The position numbers and the translations under genes were made by a program. From Halichoerus grypus (Eukaryota > Chordata > Mammalia > Carnivora > Phocidae), in the NCBI RefSeq assembly GCF_964656455.1, contig NC_135715.1:75405414-75469413 (forward strand): a DNA stretch of 64,000 nt, in the 5' to 3' direction. Positions 10,367 to 22,267 of the stretch are shown here, piece after piece. Within the stretch, counting starts at the first letter, position 1. The number at the start of each line of letters is the position of its first letter. The notes below the pieces were generated by a model, which was not told the DNA's origin, did not search any database, and saw only the letters and a program-made list of their open reading frames with translations.

Positions 10367-11268
10367 GACAGGGTCGTGTCTCATGCTTGCACGCCCCTCG
10401 CCTCCTGCTCGGGGGCTGTTGGAGGATGCCTAGCCGTGGGATTCTGGGGGAGGCATTGGAGGCACACACATGTGCAACCTGGAAGGTGGGGGGAGGTTAA
10501 CCCCAGGGGATGGTCAGTAGAAGGAAGTGGACGTATAAATGCTGTGTGTCCATTGGTTGAGTTCAGTGGAGCCCAAGGGAGAGAATGATCCCTTTTGGGG
10601 GTGCTTCAGGGACAAGGGAGGTTAGGAAGAGACTCCATAGAGGAAACATCTGAGGCAAATCTAAGAGAAGTGGGCAGTGTCGGGGGAGGTGGATGTGAGG
10701 TGGGTGGGGGCTGGAAGCATAGGTGGCAGAGCATCAAGATCATAGGGCAAGAGCATGCTGTTGGTTGGGTCGGCCAGGACCAGGGGGAAGGCGGGGGGCA
10801 GGGGGAGCGTTGCTGTGGTGGACAGACAAGGCTGTAGAGGCATGGGGCCCCAGGAGTTCCCGTGACCTTCTGTGCACAGGTGGCCTTGCTGTCCTTCGCC
10901 TCCCAGTCAGTCCACCCTGCAGCAGCAGTCACTTGCCTGGGTCCCCTCCCTGCTCACCCCTGCAGCAGTCACCTGCCTGGGTCCCCTGCCGTGTTGAGAT
11001 CTCCTGTCTCCGGCTTTTCCATGCCACCTGTGCTTGTCATCAGTTGTCTCCTTTCTCATGGGGGAGCTAAAACCTTCCTAGTTCCTGGGGAGTGAGTATG
11101 GCTGTAGGTACGGCTTGACTTGTTCACATGACTCACTCATACCGGGCCCGCATTCTTAATGCATTTCCAGATGGAAGAATGGGAGGACGAGCATGGCTCT
11201 AAAGGATCTTGGGGTCTTGGTTGCATAGTTTGATTGTAATGTGTTTGTTTCTTGATTGTCATTAAGAA
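10367..11268. other. GC-rich unique stretch with G-runs and a short duplication
   Basis: It contains repeated g-tracts (10480-10830), for example gggggaaggcggggggcagg. The segment cagcagtcacytgcctgggt occurs twice, near 10922 and 10965. Several overlapping frames are open by composition only. No exon is supported, though an acceptor-like gtgcacag precedes 10881. Confidence 0.45.
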
Positions 11269-11282
11269 CTGATCTTATATTT

Positions 11283-11724
11283 TTTTTGGCTGTCTTTAGT
11301 TCTTTTTAAAAAATTTTTATTTGAATTCAATTAACATATAATGTATTATTGGTTTCAGAGGTAGAGGTCAGTGATTCATCAGTTGTATATAACACCCAGA
11401 GCTCATCACATCACATGCCCTCCTTAATGCCCATCACCCAGTTACCCCATCCCCTTACTCCTCTCCCCTCCAGCAACCCTCAGTTTGTTTCCTATGATTA
11501 GTAGTCTCTTATGGTTTGTCTCCCTCTCTGATTTCATCTTATTTTTTCCTCTCGTCCCCTATGATCCTGTTTTGTTTCTTAAATTCCATGTTATCAGCAA
11601 GATCATATAATTGTCTTTCTCTGATTGACTTATTTCACTTAGCATAATACCGTCTAGTTCCATCCACGTCTTGCAAATGGCAAGATTTCATTTTTTTTTT
11701 TTTTTTTTGATGGTTGAGTAATAT
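11283..11724 (-). mobile_element. Carnivore L1 3' end, 5'-truncated, antisense
   Basis: The text contains tttgaattcaattaacatat, then ggtttcagaggtagaggtca, then tgccctccttaatgcccatc, the usual reverse-complement order of the carnivore L1 3' end. The target duplication ctgatcttatattt / ctgatcttacattt lies at about 11269-11282 and 11725-11738. It is non-coding and truncated. Confidence 0.9.
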
Positions 11725-11738
11725 CTGATCTTACATTT

Positions 11739-12904
11739 AAATTCAGAACGGACCAGGTTCATTCATGTATATTTACGTTCAGGTATACAGATTTGATATA
11801 TATTATATATATATATTACAGTTGTTATCTTGGTTTTGTTTTTACTTTTATTTTTAATCTATTATAGCAGAAATAAATGTTCCAGGCAGATTGCTAGGAG
11901 CCTCCACCAGAGCATCTCTGCCTGACTCCCCCATTTCCAAATGAAGACCAGTTTCCACATCTGCTGGCTTGATGACAAGGGGAGATGGAAAGTATAAAAG
12001 GATCTCGCTTTAAGGAACTCTTTGGAGACAGTAGAATGTGATGAAATTTCTCTATGAAAGACACATTTTACAAGCAGAATATAAATATTCAGTGTCTTGG
12101 CCTTGGAGCCCACAGCTTTCCTTTGGGAGGGCAGGTCAGCACCAGCATGCCCGCTCTATCAGCTTTTCCCTCCTTCCTCCACAGGTTCCTTGTCTTGCTC
12201 ACAGCCCTGCCTGGCTTGTTATTTATGAGACATGTCTCCTGTTTGCCATGGAAAATTGTTCCACTGAGCTTCCTGTAGGGATATTTTGGGACTAAGAACC
12301 TTGGCTTCATCTCTTTTCCCTCCTCTACCTTGCATAACAGCTCTGATTCCTCAGTCTTTGGAATTTTCTCTCTCCCCTGCCTTTCATTAATCTATAAAAT
12401 AACAAGTCTCATTCAGCACCCTGTTTTAAGCTTATGAGACCGATCTGTACCTACAGCCAAAGTTATTTACTTCTGTGATTTCTTTTCTTTTAGACTTATT
12501 ACAGACTTTTATTTTAGATCTAAACCATCCAGCATTTGGGGAGCAAGAATATTTTGTTTGCTAGCATTTTATTATCACGAAATGCAGAAAAGGCCTTGTA
12601 TGAGTTCAGTTTGCATAGAGTTTCAGAGCTAGAGCACTGCCTCAGATGCCTCCTCGAAGCTTGTTTTGACCTGTTTTTCATTTAGACGGGGATGTGAATT
12701 TTGACTTTTTTTTTCTTTTTGTAAATCAGTGCCGTGATCGAAAAAGGATGAAACTGCATTTAGATGCAAAAACCCTGTGAACCATAAACCACTCCCTCTC
12801 ACCCACTAACCACTGTTGCATGGGCGATTTGCCCTGAGTTCCTGCATATTAATATTCAGGCAGCAGTAACCTGTGGGAAATAAGTACTAACACCACCCAT
12901 TAGA
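11739..12904. other. Unique stretch with an (AT)n run
   Basis: A short (AT)n microsatellite sits at about 11794-11819. The 12030-12300 part has overlapping open frames of 73-85 codons on both strands, with no splice context. No repeat family recognised. Confidence 0.45.
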
Positions 12905-13010
12905 AGTGTGAAATTCGGTGAGCTGTTCTAACCCTGGGCTTCAACTTTCTTACCTGGAAATGAGGAGGGTGAACTAGCTCAATGCCTAAGCACCCTTCTA
13001 GACCTTTCTT
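12905..13010 (+). mobile_element. Weak MIR-like fragment
   Basis: The order gagctgttctaaccctgggc, ttcaactttcttacctggaa, atgaggagggtgaactagc resembles the sense MIR 3' half (ctcagtttcctcatctgtaa then ggatgaactagatg). Diverged, so tentative. Confidence 0.4.
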
Positions 13011-14469
13011 GAGAGCGGGGGGTGGAGAATTCAGGACGGTCTTCTCTCCATGACCACTAGATGTCGATGTTTCTGGGAGACCTGGGGCTCCTTCCTGCTG
13101 CTCCCGCTGTCTTTGTCCTCTCTGGGAGCACCTGAATCCTGCTGATGTGAGGACTCGATGCTTTGGTTTCATGTTTGTAATATTTGAGGGCTGGTGACTC
13201 AGGCATTGACATTCAGACGAGAATTTTCAGAGACACCCAAACAATCCCTTAGTTTTCCTGATGTCTGTTTGAAACTGGACTGGGAATCTTTACACTACCA
13301 GGAATGGATTATTGTGTGTGCCATAGAGTTGGAATTTACAAGGATATTTCCAACATATATGAATCAACAGAGGAAGAGTTATTATGGATGATTTATATGC
13401 TTAAGGTGTAGACATCTTTAAAAATAAAATAGTCACAGGCTTACCCTCTGCTCAGCATCTGCCTGAGGCTCCTGCATAGCTTTGCCTGTGCTGGGTCACT
13501 CTGAATAATGGGCGCCCTGTGCTTAGGGGCAGCCTGGCGAAGGGGAGAGGGGGAGGGGAGACGTGGAGGAGGATGTGAAGAAGCCCACAAAGAGTAATCA
13601 CTTCAAGGAGAACACGACGGATCCCTCCTACGCTACTTCCATCGTGGGAAAGTCCTTGGCTCCTATCACACCCTGTCCCAGAAGCCCTGGTGTGGTAGAC
13701 CACTGGTTCCTTCAGCCAGGAAAGGACGAACGTCATTCAGGGGAATTTAAAGGGAACTTCAAATCCATTTGTAATAATCTTGGAGAGGTAAATGTCCTCT
13801 GGGAAGGATCTGGGAGAAGAGGGAATGCTGAGTCTGGAAGTTTGGCAAAATTAGCTCCATTCAAGTTTTTAAGTTGTTGAGTAGGAGGGGCTTCTAAGAA
13901 ATAACTGCCAAGTGGAAGAGTCAATGGTAAGGGTATTAGGAATGTCAGCACGCCCAGACATAATGTTCCAGTTTAGTGTTAGGGGAAATTGTATGATAGC
14001 ACAAGAATCTTAGTACTGATAAATCACACAATGATGGCATTAACTTCTTGTGGTAGTATGTTCTCTGGCATTTAAAAAAAAAAAGTAGATTTAGCCAGGT
14101 ATCTTTCAAAAGGTGGTTATTATGACTACCATTTTACATCTATAATTCAAAATTTTTATGAACAACCTAATACCAGTTGCTATAATTCAAAATTTATATG
14201 GCAAGAAAGCAAAATGTTGTGCCCTATCTTACTTTATATAGCATTTGAAGTTCGGATCAGCAACCCTATGGTGTCTAGCGGTCTGAAAGGGTATCACACT
14301 GCAGTTTATGTGTATATAGTATGAACATATATATTTGGATAATTCTGTACATTTGTATGACACTCAATTTCTATTTTGTTGTTCTTAAACTCTTCCCCCA
14401 GCCCTCTCCTGCTCCTTCAGGGTTATATATATGTTATGATGTATCCATCCCTTCATTGTTGGTACAGCA
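13011..14469. other. Unique stretch with a local 20-bp duplication
   Basis: A 105-codon + frame (13563-13880) and a 94-codon - frame overlap and neither shows splice signals. The segment ctataattcaaaatttttat recurs about 42 bp later (near 14139 and 14181). Confidence 0.45.
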
Positions 14470-14650
14470 CAGTCTTCAAGATCACAGACTCAGTCAGGAG
14501 CCCTGAGTTCAAATCCTAGTTCTGACCTTATCTATTTGTGTTCTCTTAGGCAAACTTCTTAACTTCTGCACTCGTTGGTATATTAAGGGCATTAACAGTA
14601 CCTACGTCATTGGGTTGTTGTGAGGCATAAATGAGTTGACCAATACAAAG
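14470..14650 (+). mobile_element. MIR
   Basis: The sense MIR order is clear: gccctgagttcaaatcctag, ttctgacctta, cttaggcaaacttcttaac, then gttgttgtgaggcataaatg. Confidence 0.85.
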
Positions 14651-14814
14651 GTTGTAATCACGTCTTCAGCAATCACCATTCATCCATTTAAAATGTATGT
14701 ATTGCATGGTATTTCATGGTGCCACATACCAGGAACTGTGCTGAGCCGTGGGGAGCCAGTGGTGGTGGTGAGAAGAGCACCAGAGACCAAGGGCCCCCAC
14801 CCCAGTCCTCAGGT

Positions 14815-14935
14815 GCTACTAACTCTTACTAGCCAGGTGGTTCTGGCTAAGTCACACAACCTCCTGGGGCCTCAGTTTTCCCTTTAGCCAAATAATAAAG
14901 ATGGTGTCAATAATCTCAAAAATTACTTTCCAACT
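14815..14935 (+). mobile_element. MIR fragment
   Basis: It has ctaactcttactagccaggt, tctggctaagtcacacaacc, tcctggggcctcagttttcc, then aataataaagatgg, in the MIR sense order. Confidence 0.8.
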
Positions 14936-15699
14936 CTATGTATTCTTGGATGTTCTAACACTAAGTCAAGTAGGCTTGGTGGAAATTCATTTCAGCGGAC
15001 TAAGGAGGTTAGTCTATCCACTCCCACGGACCCAGAATAAAACGACTGTGCTGTATTAGATGAATGACCTTGGCAATGTCATATCTTATTATGGAAAGTG
15101 GTTTTTGGATGTTTGGGATGAAAGGAGCGATAAAGAGATCACGTATTAACATTAGTGGTTTGAACAATTTAGGGAGCATATTAACAACAGGTTTTACTAA
15201 TGTGAGGGGCCAGCAAAGCTCTCAATGAAAAGCTCTCTCTCGGACACTGTAGCTAGTGTTTGCAGGGGGAAGATGGGATAGAGGGAGCTCCTCCACATTT
15301 CATGGATGCTAAAACATCGAAGAGAGGAAATGAGTCACTCTTTACCAAATGAGTAAATACAGCAAGTTAAACCTAGCAGCAAAGAAGGAATAGAAGATGG
15401 GCCTGAACAGCTTCACTGCAGCATCTGTTGTATCCCCACCCAAAGTATTTTGGGACCCATTTAGAGATGCTTTGGGAGTTCCAGAAAGGGGAAGGCAGGC
15501 AAAGCTTAAGCATCTGATTAACCCAGTAGTTTGGTGTTTGGACTTCTAAAGTAGTAACAGAATAAACATAACCTTAGATCTGTTATTCTTTTTCCATACA
15601 AGAGGTATGTCGAATTAAATCCTCCTCCTACAGACTCCCATAGTGCTCCGCTCTTGGGCTGAGAGGGCACTCTTCATTTCTTGCTTAGCGTTGTGTCTC
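14936..15699. other. Unique stretch, nothing recognised
   Basis: Unique sequence with no repeat family or exon that I can support. Confidence 0.45.
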
Positions 15700-15832
15700 C
15701 CCCTCCAGAATTTCAGCTCTGTGGGTGTGGAGGTGTTATCTGATGGTTCGTTGTTGTGCCCTAAGTGCCTAGCACAGTATCCAGCACAAAGGAGCAGAAT
15801 GGTGCATACACGTTTGTATGTTCAGTGAATGG
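15700..15832 (+). mobile_element. L2 3' end fragment
   Basis: A diverged copy of the L2 3' end: ttgttgtgccctaagtgcct, agcacagtatccagcacaaa, then gtatgttcagtgaatgg. Confidence 0.65.
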
Positions 15833-17118
15833 AAAGGATAGTTTGTTTTAGCAGACTCGTCTTCTGAACTGTGCATTCCCGGTACTCTAAAGACCATTCC
15901 CTATTTCCGTGTGCTCTGATGGCTTTGTTTTGGGAGAGGACTGAAGACAAGAATAAGCATGTTGCCCTGTGTTTCTGACAAGAAGTCCGACTTGCTCAGG
16001 TCACAGGCCCGAATGTGCTCCTCAAATTGTCCCGAGATAAAAGGGGAGTGGCCTTCCTTATCCACCAGGCTTCCGAGCCGAAGGGGAAACTTAGACTCGC
16101 CCCCTCTCCGGCCTTTGGTGCCTGCCATCCCCCTGCAGCTGCTGGTCTTCTTGAGGACGTCCTCAACTTTCCCTCTCAGCCTGCGACGGGGTGTCTTCAC
16201 TTCACTTCTGGTGAGTGGTTTTCTCACATTCTCCAGAGGAGAGGCCCTCAGCGAAGCCAGTGTTCTCCCGAGTCCTAGGACAGCATCCATGTCAGACCAG
16301 GTTGCTGTGGGGCATTCTACAGGAATGTCTTAAATATCGAAGGCACTGAAAAGTCTGGTTCAGGGCAGGGAATTGGACGTATTGGGACATAAACTCTACT
16401 TCTTTGTTTTCCTGGTCTACCCCATCCCTACCACCTTCTCCCCAACCTTCAACCATCATGGCACCAGAGATGTAGAGTCCCAGAGATGGACAGTCGTAGC
16501 CTTTTGGATTCTCCACACCACACGTGTCCCTGCTTTCCTTTCTCTTCTCTGCATGCAATGACCCTACACCAAGGCTGCAGTTGGGGTGGGAGAGAAGGTT
16601 CACAGCCCGCCCCCAACCTCGGGGGTCCAGGAGGCCTGAGAGGAAGTCACACTGAGGTTTATTATACCAGATCCCCTTCCTCCGTTTTCCTGTGATCTCA
16701 GCGCCTGGGGTGCCTGCCAAACCCCACGTTGCTGTATCTTCATTCTGTGGACGCTGTGGCAAAGGGCTGTAGAATGCAGAAAGGAATGTTCACGGTCAGA
16801 TTCAAACTTGGCGAGCTGCTGCCAACATAGCAACATGAGTGCCTCTAGGCTCCATCCTGGATGAACTCCCATTTCCCCACACTCATGGCTTCCACACTCA
16901 TGGCCTCCATGCCTCATGCCACATCAGAGGGTTGGACCTTTGTATTTGTTTCTCTTTGCATACTCATGATGCCACATAAATTGAGTTTTTGCTGACCATG
17001 AAACAAAACCCAGAAAGCTGACTTTGGATGACATCTTTTAATCATAGGGGGAATGCAGAATTCCAATGTAGAAAGCTGTTGATAACCCACTACCTGGTAT
17101 TATTGTTTGGGTATCAGG
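15833..17118. other. GC-moderate unique stretch with many overlapping open frames
   Basis: Between 15901 and 16917 frames of 87-156 codons are open on both strands at once. None has a start or splice arrangement that sets it apart. A good donor (cttctg|gtgagt, 16211) lies inside, but no matching acceptor-bounded exon is convincing. Short direct repeats of actcatggc occur at 16880-16910. Confidence 0.4.
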
Positions 17119-17285
17119 TTAGAATAACAATGGTAACAGCAAACTCACTGTGCTCCTGGCACTGCTTAAACCTTTTAAATCCTATGGGCTCATTTAAACC
17201 TCACCACAGTATTTTGAGTAGGTAATTCTAATATCTCCATTTCACAATTAAGGAAATCAAGGCAAAATAGAAGGGCGTTAAACTT
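17119..17285 (-). mobile_element. MIR, antisense
   Basis: Reverse-complement MIR order: tcctggcactgcttaaacc, ctcatttaaacctcaccaca, ttgagtaggtaattctaat, atttcacaattaaggaaatc. Confidence 0.75.
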
Positions 17286-17407
17286 CCTAGCTAGGGTGGC
17301 TTTTGTTGCATACAGGATGAAAAAACAGTGCACAAGTCGAAGCTTTGTCTTTGTGTTATGAAGGCCGCTTATTGTTTAAAGTAATAATTAATAACCTGAT
17401 TAGAGAT

Positions 17408-17607
17408 TTTTTTTTTTTTTTAAGATTTTATTTATTTACTTGAGAGACAGAGCAAGTGAGAGAGGAGCAATGGGGAGCGGCAGAGGGAGAGGGAGAAGAA
17501 GACTCCCTGCTGAGCAGGGAGCCCGATGTGGGACTCGATCCCAGGACCCTGGGATCATGACCTGAGCCAAAGGCAGATGCTTAACCGACTGAGCCACCCA
17601 GGTGCCC
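17408..17607 (-). mobile_element. Carnivore SINE, full length
   Basis: Poly-T tail, aagattttatttatttactt, GA-rich body and head ending gagccacccaggtgcccc. The perfect 13-bp target duplication cctgattagagat lies at 17395-17407 and 17608-17620. Confidence 0.97.
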
Positions 17608-17620
17608 CCTGATTAGAGAT

Positions 17621-17896
17621 TCTAACAAAGAAAATTATCAATAACTTTCTTGGTTTGAAACCCCAGGTTTAATTTATTAATTGCTTATCTTTGTTTGATA
17701 AAACCATGCCAGATTAGTAAAGAATAGCTAATTATTTGGGGAATTACCTAATTGTTTTTTCTAATGATTTATGTAGAGGCTTTATAGGTTTATTGGTTAA
17801 GATATGAGGCAGCAAATTTTATTTTTAAACAAAGTTTCTAGAATATCTTCAACGCCATATATTCTCGAAAACTTCACTAGCAATGCCACTGTAGCT
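17621..17896. other. AT-rich unique stretch
   Basis: AT-rich, no recognised element. Confidence 0.45.
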
Positions 17897-17995
17897 CATA
17901 CAGACTGTGAGCTCCTCAGGACAAGGACTATGGTCTCTCTATTGTTGTAGTCACACTACCCAGCACAGTGTTTAGAACATGGTGAACATCGAGAA
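17897..17995 (+). mobile_element. L2 3' end fragment
   Basis: It reads cagactgtgagctcctcagg, acaaggactatggtctctct, then cccagcacagtgtttagaac, the L2 3' end order. Confidence 0.75.
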
Positions 17996-18238
17996 AAATG
18001 TGTCTTTGATCCATACAGAAAACTGTTCTCATTATAAACACGGCAGCTGCACCTTGCATTGTCCATTTGATTGCTGTTCTTATTTATCACCCTTGAATCC
18101 TAATAGCTTTTGGCCATCTTCAAAGGTATTATTCACCTTCAGAATAATAGGTAACAATTTGGCACCACTAAGTTACTTATAATGCTTCACTTTCTGAGGG
18201 TAATTCCCAAAGGAGAAAGAAAGAAAATATTTCTGGGA

Positions 18239-18470
18239 ATCTATTATATACCAAGCACAGGTACTTTCATTTCTGTCATCTTATTTAATCTTCTCATCAG
18301 TTTTGTAAAGTAAGCATAATTATGGCTCTTTTATAAGTAAAGAAGCTATGGTTCAGAAAGGTTAAGTAACTCACCCAAAGTCACACAGCTAGCTAGTATG
18401 TTTTAGAACTACGATTTAACTTAGGTACCTTTGACTCAAAAGCCTACTTTGCACTGCTACTGCTGTCTTG
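18239..18470 (-). mobile_element. MIR, antisense, nearly full length
   Basis: The reverse-complement MIR order is long and clear: accaagcacaggtactttca, cttatttaatcttctcatca, ggttaagtaactcacccaaa, gtcacacagctagctagta. Confidence 0.85.
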
Positions 18471-18974
18471 AAGAGGAGGTCCAGGGATGTTATGAGCAAT
18501 AGAGACATCACTGGGGAGAGACATAACCTACCAATGGGAATACTGGGAAGGAGAGCACACTCATTTCCATGTGTAAATGCTAACAGGTTTGGTTACATCT
18601 CAGACTGTGTTAACTGTGGCTCTTGGCAAGTTATTGCTTAATGCTGGCGCTATTCTAAGAAGAGCTGTCAGAACTTTTAGCCACATGCCCACTTCTTGTG
18701 GTCCCAGAGTTCTGTTTACTGAGCACCACCCAAATGGTTGTGGGTCTCGGTGAGGTCGCCATCTTTTGAGAGAAGGCTGGAGGGCAGAGGTGGGGTTGAT
18801 CAGGACGGGGACAACTTAGGGCAGGCGATCATGATGGAATTCTCACTCTGATGGGCTGGCCTTCACCTGGACAGGGAGGATAGGGGCGCCCATCTGCAGC
18901 GCGCATAGGGGCCCTGCCTTCCCGCCGGCTTTGCTTCCCAGAGACCCGCATTCCTGGTCAGGCTACCTCACCTT
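18471..18974. other. Unique stretch, rising GC
   Basis: No element recognised; GC content and CpG number begin to rise near 18880, ahead of the CpG-rich block at 19265. Confidence 0.45.
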
Positions 18975-19075
18975 TCTGGAGGCCTCCTTTCTTGTTTGCA
19001 AAACAGACGGCATTGGATCAGGTGACTGAAGAGCTTCTATCCAGTTCTAAGTTTCCACGGCTTTACAAATCTGAG
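18975..19075 (+). mobile_element. MIR-like fragment
   Basis: The order ggcctcctttcttgtttgca, aaacagacggcattggatca, then ttctatccagttctaag matches the sense 3' half of MIR. Confidence 0.55.
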
Positions 19076-19264
19076 GCTTGTGCGGGTGGAGCGCAGTAAC
19101 GGGATCCAGTGCAGAACCGGTATGGTACCTGTAGGGGACAGGCGGGCACGCGTGTGCACGTGCACACGTCTGCGTGTGTCATTTGCTGTCCTGTCCATCT
19201 CCGAGTCCCTCAGTAGGATTAAGTGAGGGAAGAATCAGAATTTCTCACGTTGATTTTGGCTAGA

Positions 19265-19574
19265 TCTTACCCCGGAAGCTGTTGCAGACGGGGCTCCAGT
19301 CGTCGCTGCTGTTCGGACTACGCTTCCGGCCCTGCCACGTGACGGTGCCGGCCCTCCTGGTTAGCCCCGCCTCCGTGCCCTTCCATCCGGGAGCTCAGGC
19401 CCCGCAGGCGCCGAGGACGCTCCTCCCACCCCTGCTGCGAGCTTCCCGTGGGCAGCCTGGAACGAATGGGCCGTGTGTGCCTCTTCCGGAGAGGCCACAC
19501 CTGTCTCGGCGAGGCTGACTGTTTTTAGAGACCACAGTCCCCTCACCGGAAGTTGCTTCTGTTTCCTGTATTTG
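19265..19574. promoter_or_regulatory. CpG-rich block, candidate promoter / first exon
   Basis: By hand I count roughly 25 CpG pairs in the 280 or so bases from 19265, close to what base composition alone would give, whereas the rest of the window is CpG-poor. The block ends in ctgtatttg|gtaagt (donor at 19575), so on the + strand it could be a promoter plus a non-coding or 5' UTR first exon. Short frames are open on both strands but no initiating ATG leads a long frame into the donor. At about 300 bp it is small for a CpG island. It could also be an orphan island or a decayed one. Orientation is uncertain, since only the donor points to the + strand. Confidence 0.45.
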
Positions 19575-19580
19575 GTAAGT

Positions 19581-19804
19581 CTTGGAAGCCAAAGACCACC
19601 TTTGGCTTCTGCCAACTCACTTTTCGGGCAGGAAGAAACCCCACTCCTGCATGCGGCTGCTCCTGAGAGGCCTGGGCCACGCTTGTCTTCCTGCGTGCTG
19701 ATGGGACTAGCGCTTCAGACAGACAGCCTGAGGCCAGCCGAACCCCTCACACCGCGGGTCTGTGTTGTAGCAGCAGATCATGACACTTAAACTCACTCAA
19801 GGTG
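19581..19804. other. Unique stretch after the CpG-rich block
   Basis: GC-moderate, no recognised element. Confidence 0.4.
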
Positions 19805-20278
19805 CCACTGGCCTGGTCCACTGGGAATAAAGTTCAGAGACCAGGCCAGGACCTCTCAGAGCCTGCCTGCTCTGGCCCTTCACTCCTGCTTCCCCTTTCC
19901 CTCCCCTCCCGCTGTGTTTCGGCCCCTCTGTTCTGGAAGCCTTCCTCCGCACATCATATGGCTGCCATGGCCTCTGCGGGTAACCTCCTCGGCTTGGCCC
20001 TCCCTGCTCTCTTCAGCTCTCTGCTCAATGCCATCCTTCAGACAGGCCTTTCCCGACCACCTTACCTAAGAAAGCAGCCCCTGTCGCTGTCAGTTCCCTG
20101 ACCTGCCTGATGCTTCCTCACAGCACTTCCCCATAGCCCGATGTCTGGCGCACTAGAAGATGCACTCCACATGGCGGGGACTTTGTGTTATTCACGTCTG
20201 TATTCTCATTGCCAAACCACCATCTGGCACGGAGAGCACACTCAATAAATATTCATAGGATGGATGAGTGAATTATTG
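19805..20278 (+). mobile_element. L2 3' region
   Basis: A long sense L2 relic: ctggaagccttcctccgcac, ctcctcggcttggccctcc, ttccctgacctgcctgatg, then cggggactttgtgttattc, and the 3' end tcaataaatattcatagg. Confidence 0.75.
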
Positions 20279-22262
20279 TAATTCTTGATCCATGCCCAAG
20301 TTATAAGGCCCTCCAGTCAACCACCATCCACTTCTCTTGACCCCAAGCTGATCTGGGCTCCCTCTCCCCTGGCCCAAAGGTCCCAGCTGACTATGGCTCA
20401 AACATTTCTGCCCTACCCTCTGGAATTCTCATTACAGGAAAACACACTCCCCTACATCATCACTAAATCTTCCTCCACCTCCTTGCCTGAACTGAACCCT
20501 CAAGAACTGTCACTCAAGAACATAGCTTCCCTGAAGCCCACTCAAGTAGGGTGTCTCCTTCTCCCATATCCAGTGTACCTTAGTCAGGAAGAAGTGTTGT
20601 ACCCTATCTTTGCCGAAGCCAGATTCAGAAACTCAGGCTAGAAACTCAGGCTAGACCTGGCCAGCAGTCATGGTACCTCAGCCTGGGAAGGGACAGACCA
20701 AACCAAGAAGAGGCCTAGGGTTGCCATTTGCAAGATTCTAGCTAAAGCAACCTCCATTCACCTTGTAAACCTAGTGCTCAGTGGATTTCTTCCATGCCAT
20801 CCTGAAGATAAGAGTTCAGGGCTCCACTGGAAGCAGATGGAATTGGTTGTACATCTTTCTGTCCCCTCCCAATCGGTTATACAGACTCCCCAGTTCAAAC
20901 CTCTAAGTCTTACACTTTTCTCATCCCTGGGCAGAATTTAATTCTGTTATGACCTTCATGAGTAAATACCAGAATCCAGGCAGCAAACACCTGGAAATCC
21001 CACCAATCCTAGATCTCTGACTCTTGCTTCATGCTTTTTTTTTTCTTTTTGAGTTATAAATACTGTCTGTAAATTGAGCAGTATTATGATTAGGTCGAAT
21101 AAGAATTTATTCATTAAACTTCAGAGCATCAAAATTAAGTGGCTCAATAAAAAACAAGTTATAAAGAAATACCTACCCAATATTAAGCCTAAATCTTCGT
21201 GTAGGTCAAAAACATAAGTAGATGGAGGAAGGTTACATAAGTAAATTCACAGGTGACATATCTGTAATAAATATGAAATTGGAAAGTCATTAGTATGGGA
21301 AGTTAAGGCTAATATTTCTTTTGAAATTAGCAGCATGGGAGGCAACCTCTTCTTTCACCAACTACCTCCTGTTTCTTTTCTCAGGGAAAGAATTTGGGGA
21401 TAGAAAAAGCTGCTGATTTGATTGAATACGGTTTTTGCTTCAACAATTATACTTGCCAGCAATAATTGTTCTGTCTTTGATCATTTATTTTGTTTTTCCT
21501 GTCATATTACCGATGCAATAATTCTTTCTACCATTTGGTCATAATCCATGACCAGATGGTGCTGGCTATTGCAAAAGTGAGAATGTTGGGAATGGGCAGG
21601 GTGGAGGGGCTGCTCCCCAAAAGGTGACCCACAGTTCAAATCTCGGGGGCCAAAGGAATGTTCCAAATGGGGGCTCATTCTGGGACAGCATTCCTGTCTG
21701 CTTGAGATTTGGTGGGGCAGGGTAGAGAGGTCATTCTGGTAAGACTAGGCAGAGGTGACATTTGAGGGAGACTTTCCAGGCCCAGTACATAATTTAGCTC
21801 GGACATTGTCCCAGATACTGACTGCTTATACAGGGACAGAGCTCAGGAGCAGGGCCCAGATTGCTGACAAAAATGGTCCTAGTGTTGGAGTAAATGACCA
21901 GTTAGACTTCGTGTTGCACGTTCCAGAAAACCCAACCAAATTGGGTCTCACAGTAGAGGATGGCTCTGCTTGCAAATGTCCCAAGGTAATCAGACTTTAC
22001 ATATAGCTTGATCAGGGCCACCGCATTCCTCTGAGACTCTCCTGGCCCACTCTGGGCTTCTTATGCTGACTTCCCTCAGGATGGTGAATAACTACAGCAG
22101 CTCTAGGCATCCCATTGAAAGGAAAAGAACAAAGGATGTCCTTTCCCAGAAGTCCACAGTATATGACTTATCTGGTCTGCTTCATTAGTGGTTTGTCATG
22201 TGTCTGCCTTTAACCAGTGGAATCTTACTGATTAGCCTAGGCCTGAGTCTTGGGATTATATG
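20279..22262. other. Unique stretch without a supported gene
   Basis: A 118-codon + frame (20285-20641) has ordinary amino-acid composition but no splice flanks. A perfect tandem pair of gaaactcaggcta lies at 20628-20653. A strong acceptor (tttcttttctcag, 21384) leads a single open frame that stops at 21463 without a good donor. Confidence 0.4.
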
Positions 22263-22267
22263 CTTAT

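Noticed and set aside
15901..16917. Open frames of 87-156 codons on both strands
   Set aside because: Several frames are open at once in the same bases, which reflects composition; no acceptor-donor pair bounds any of them convincingly.
20285..20641. 118-codon + frame
   Set aside because: It has a generic Pro/Ser/Leu-rich composition, no exon signals, and lies right after an L2 relic.
21385..21465. Strong acceptor (tttcttttctcag) leading one open frame
   Set aside because: The only GT nearby (gtttttgc) is a poor donor and the frame stops after 26 codons; at best a terminal exon, without support.
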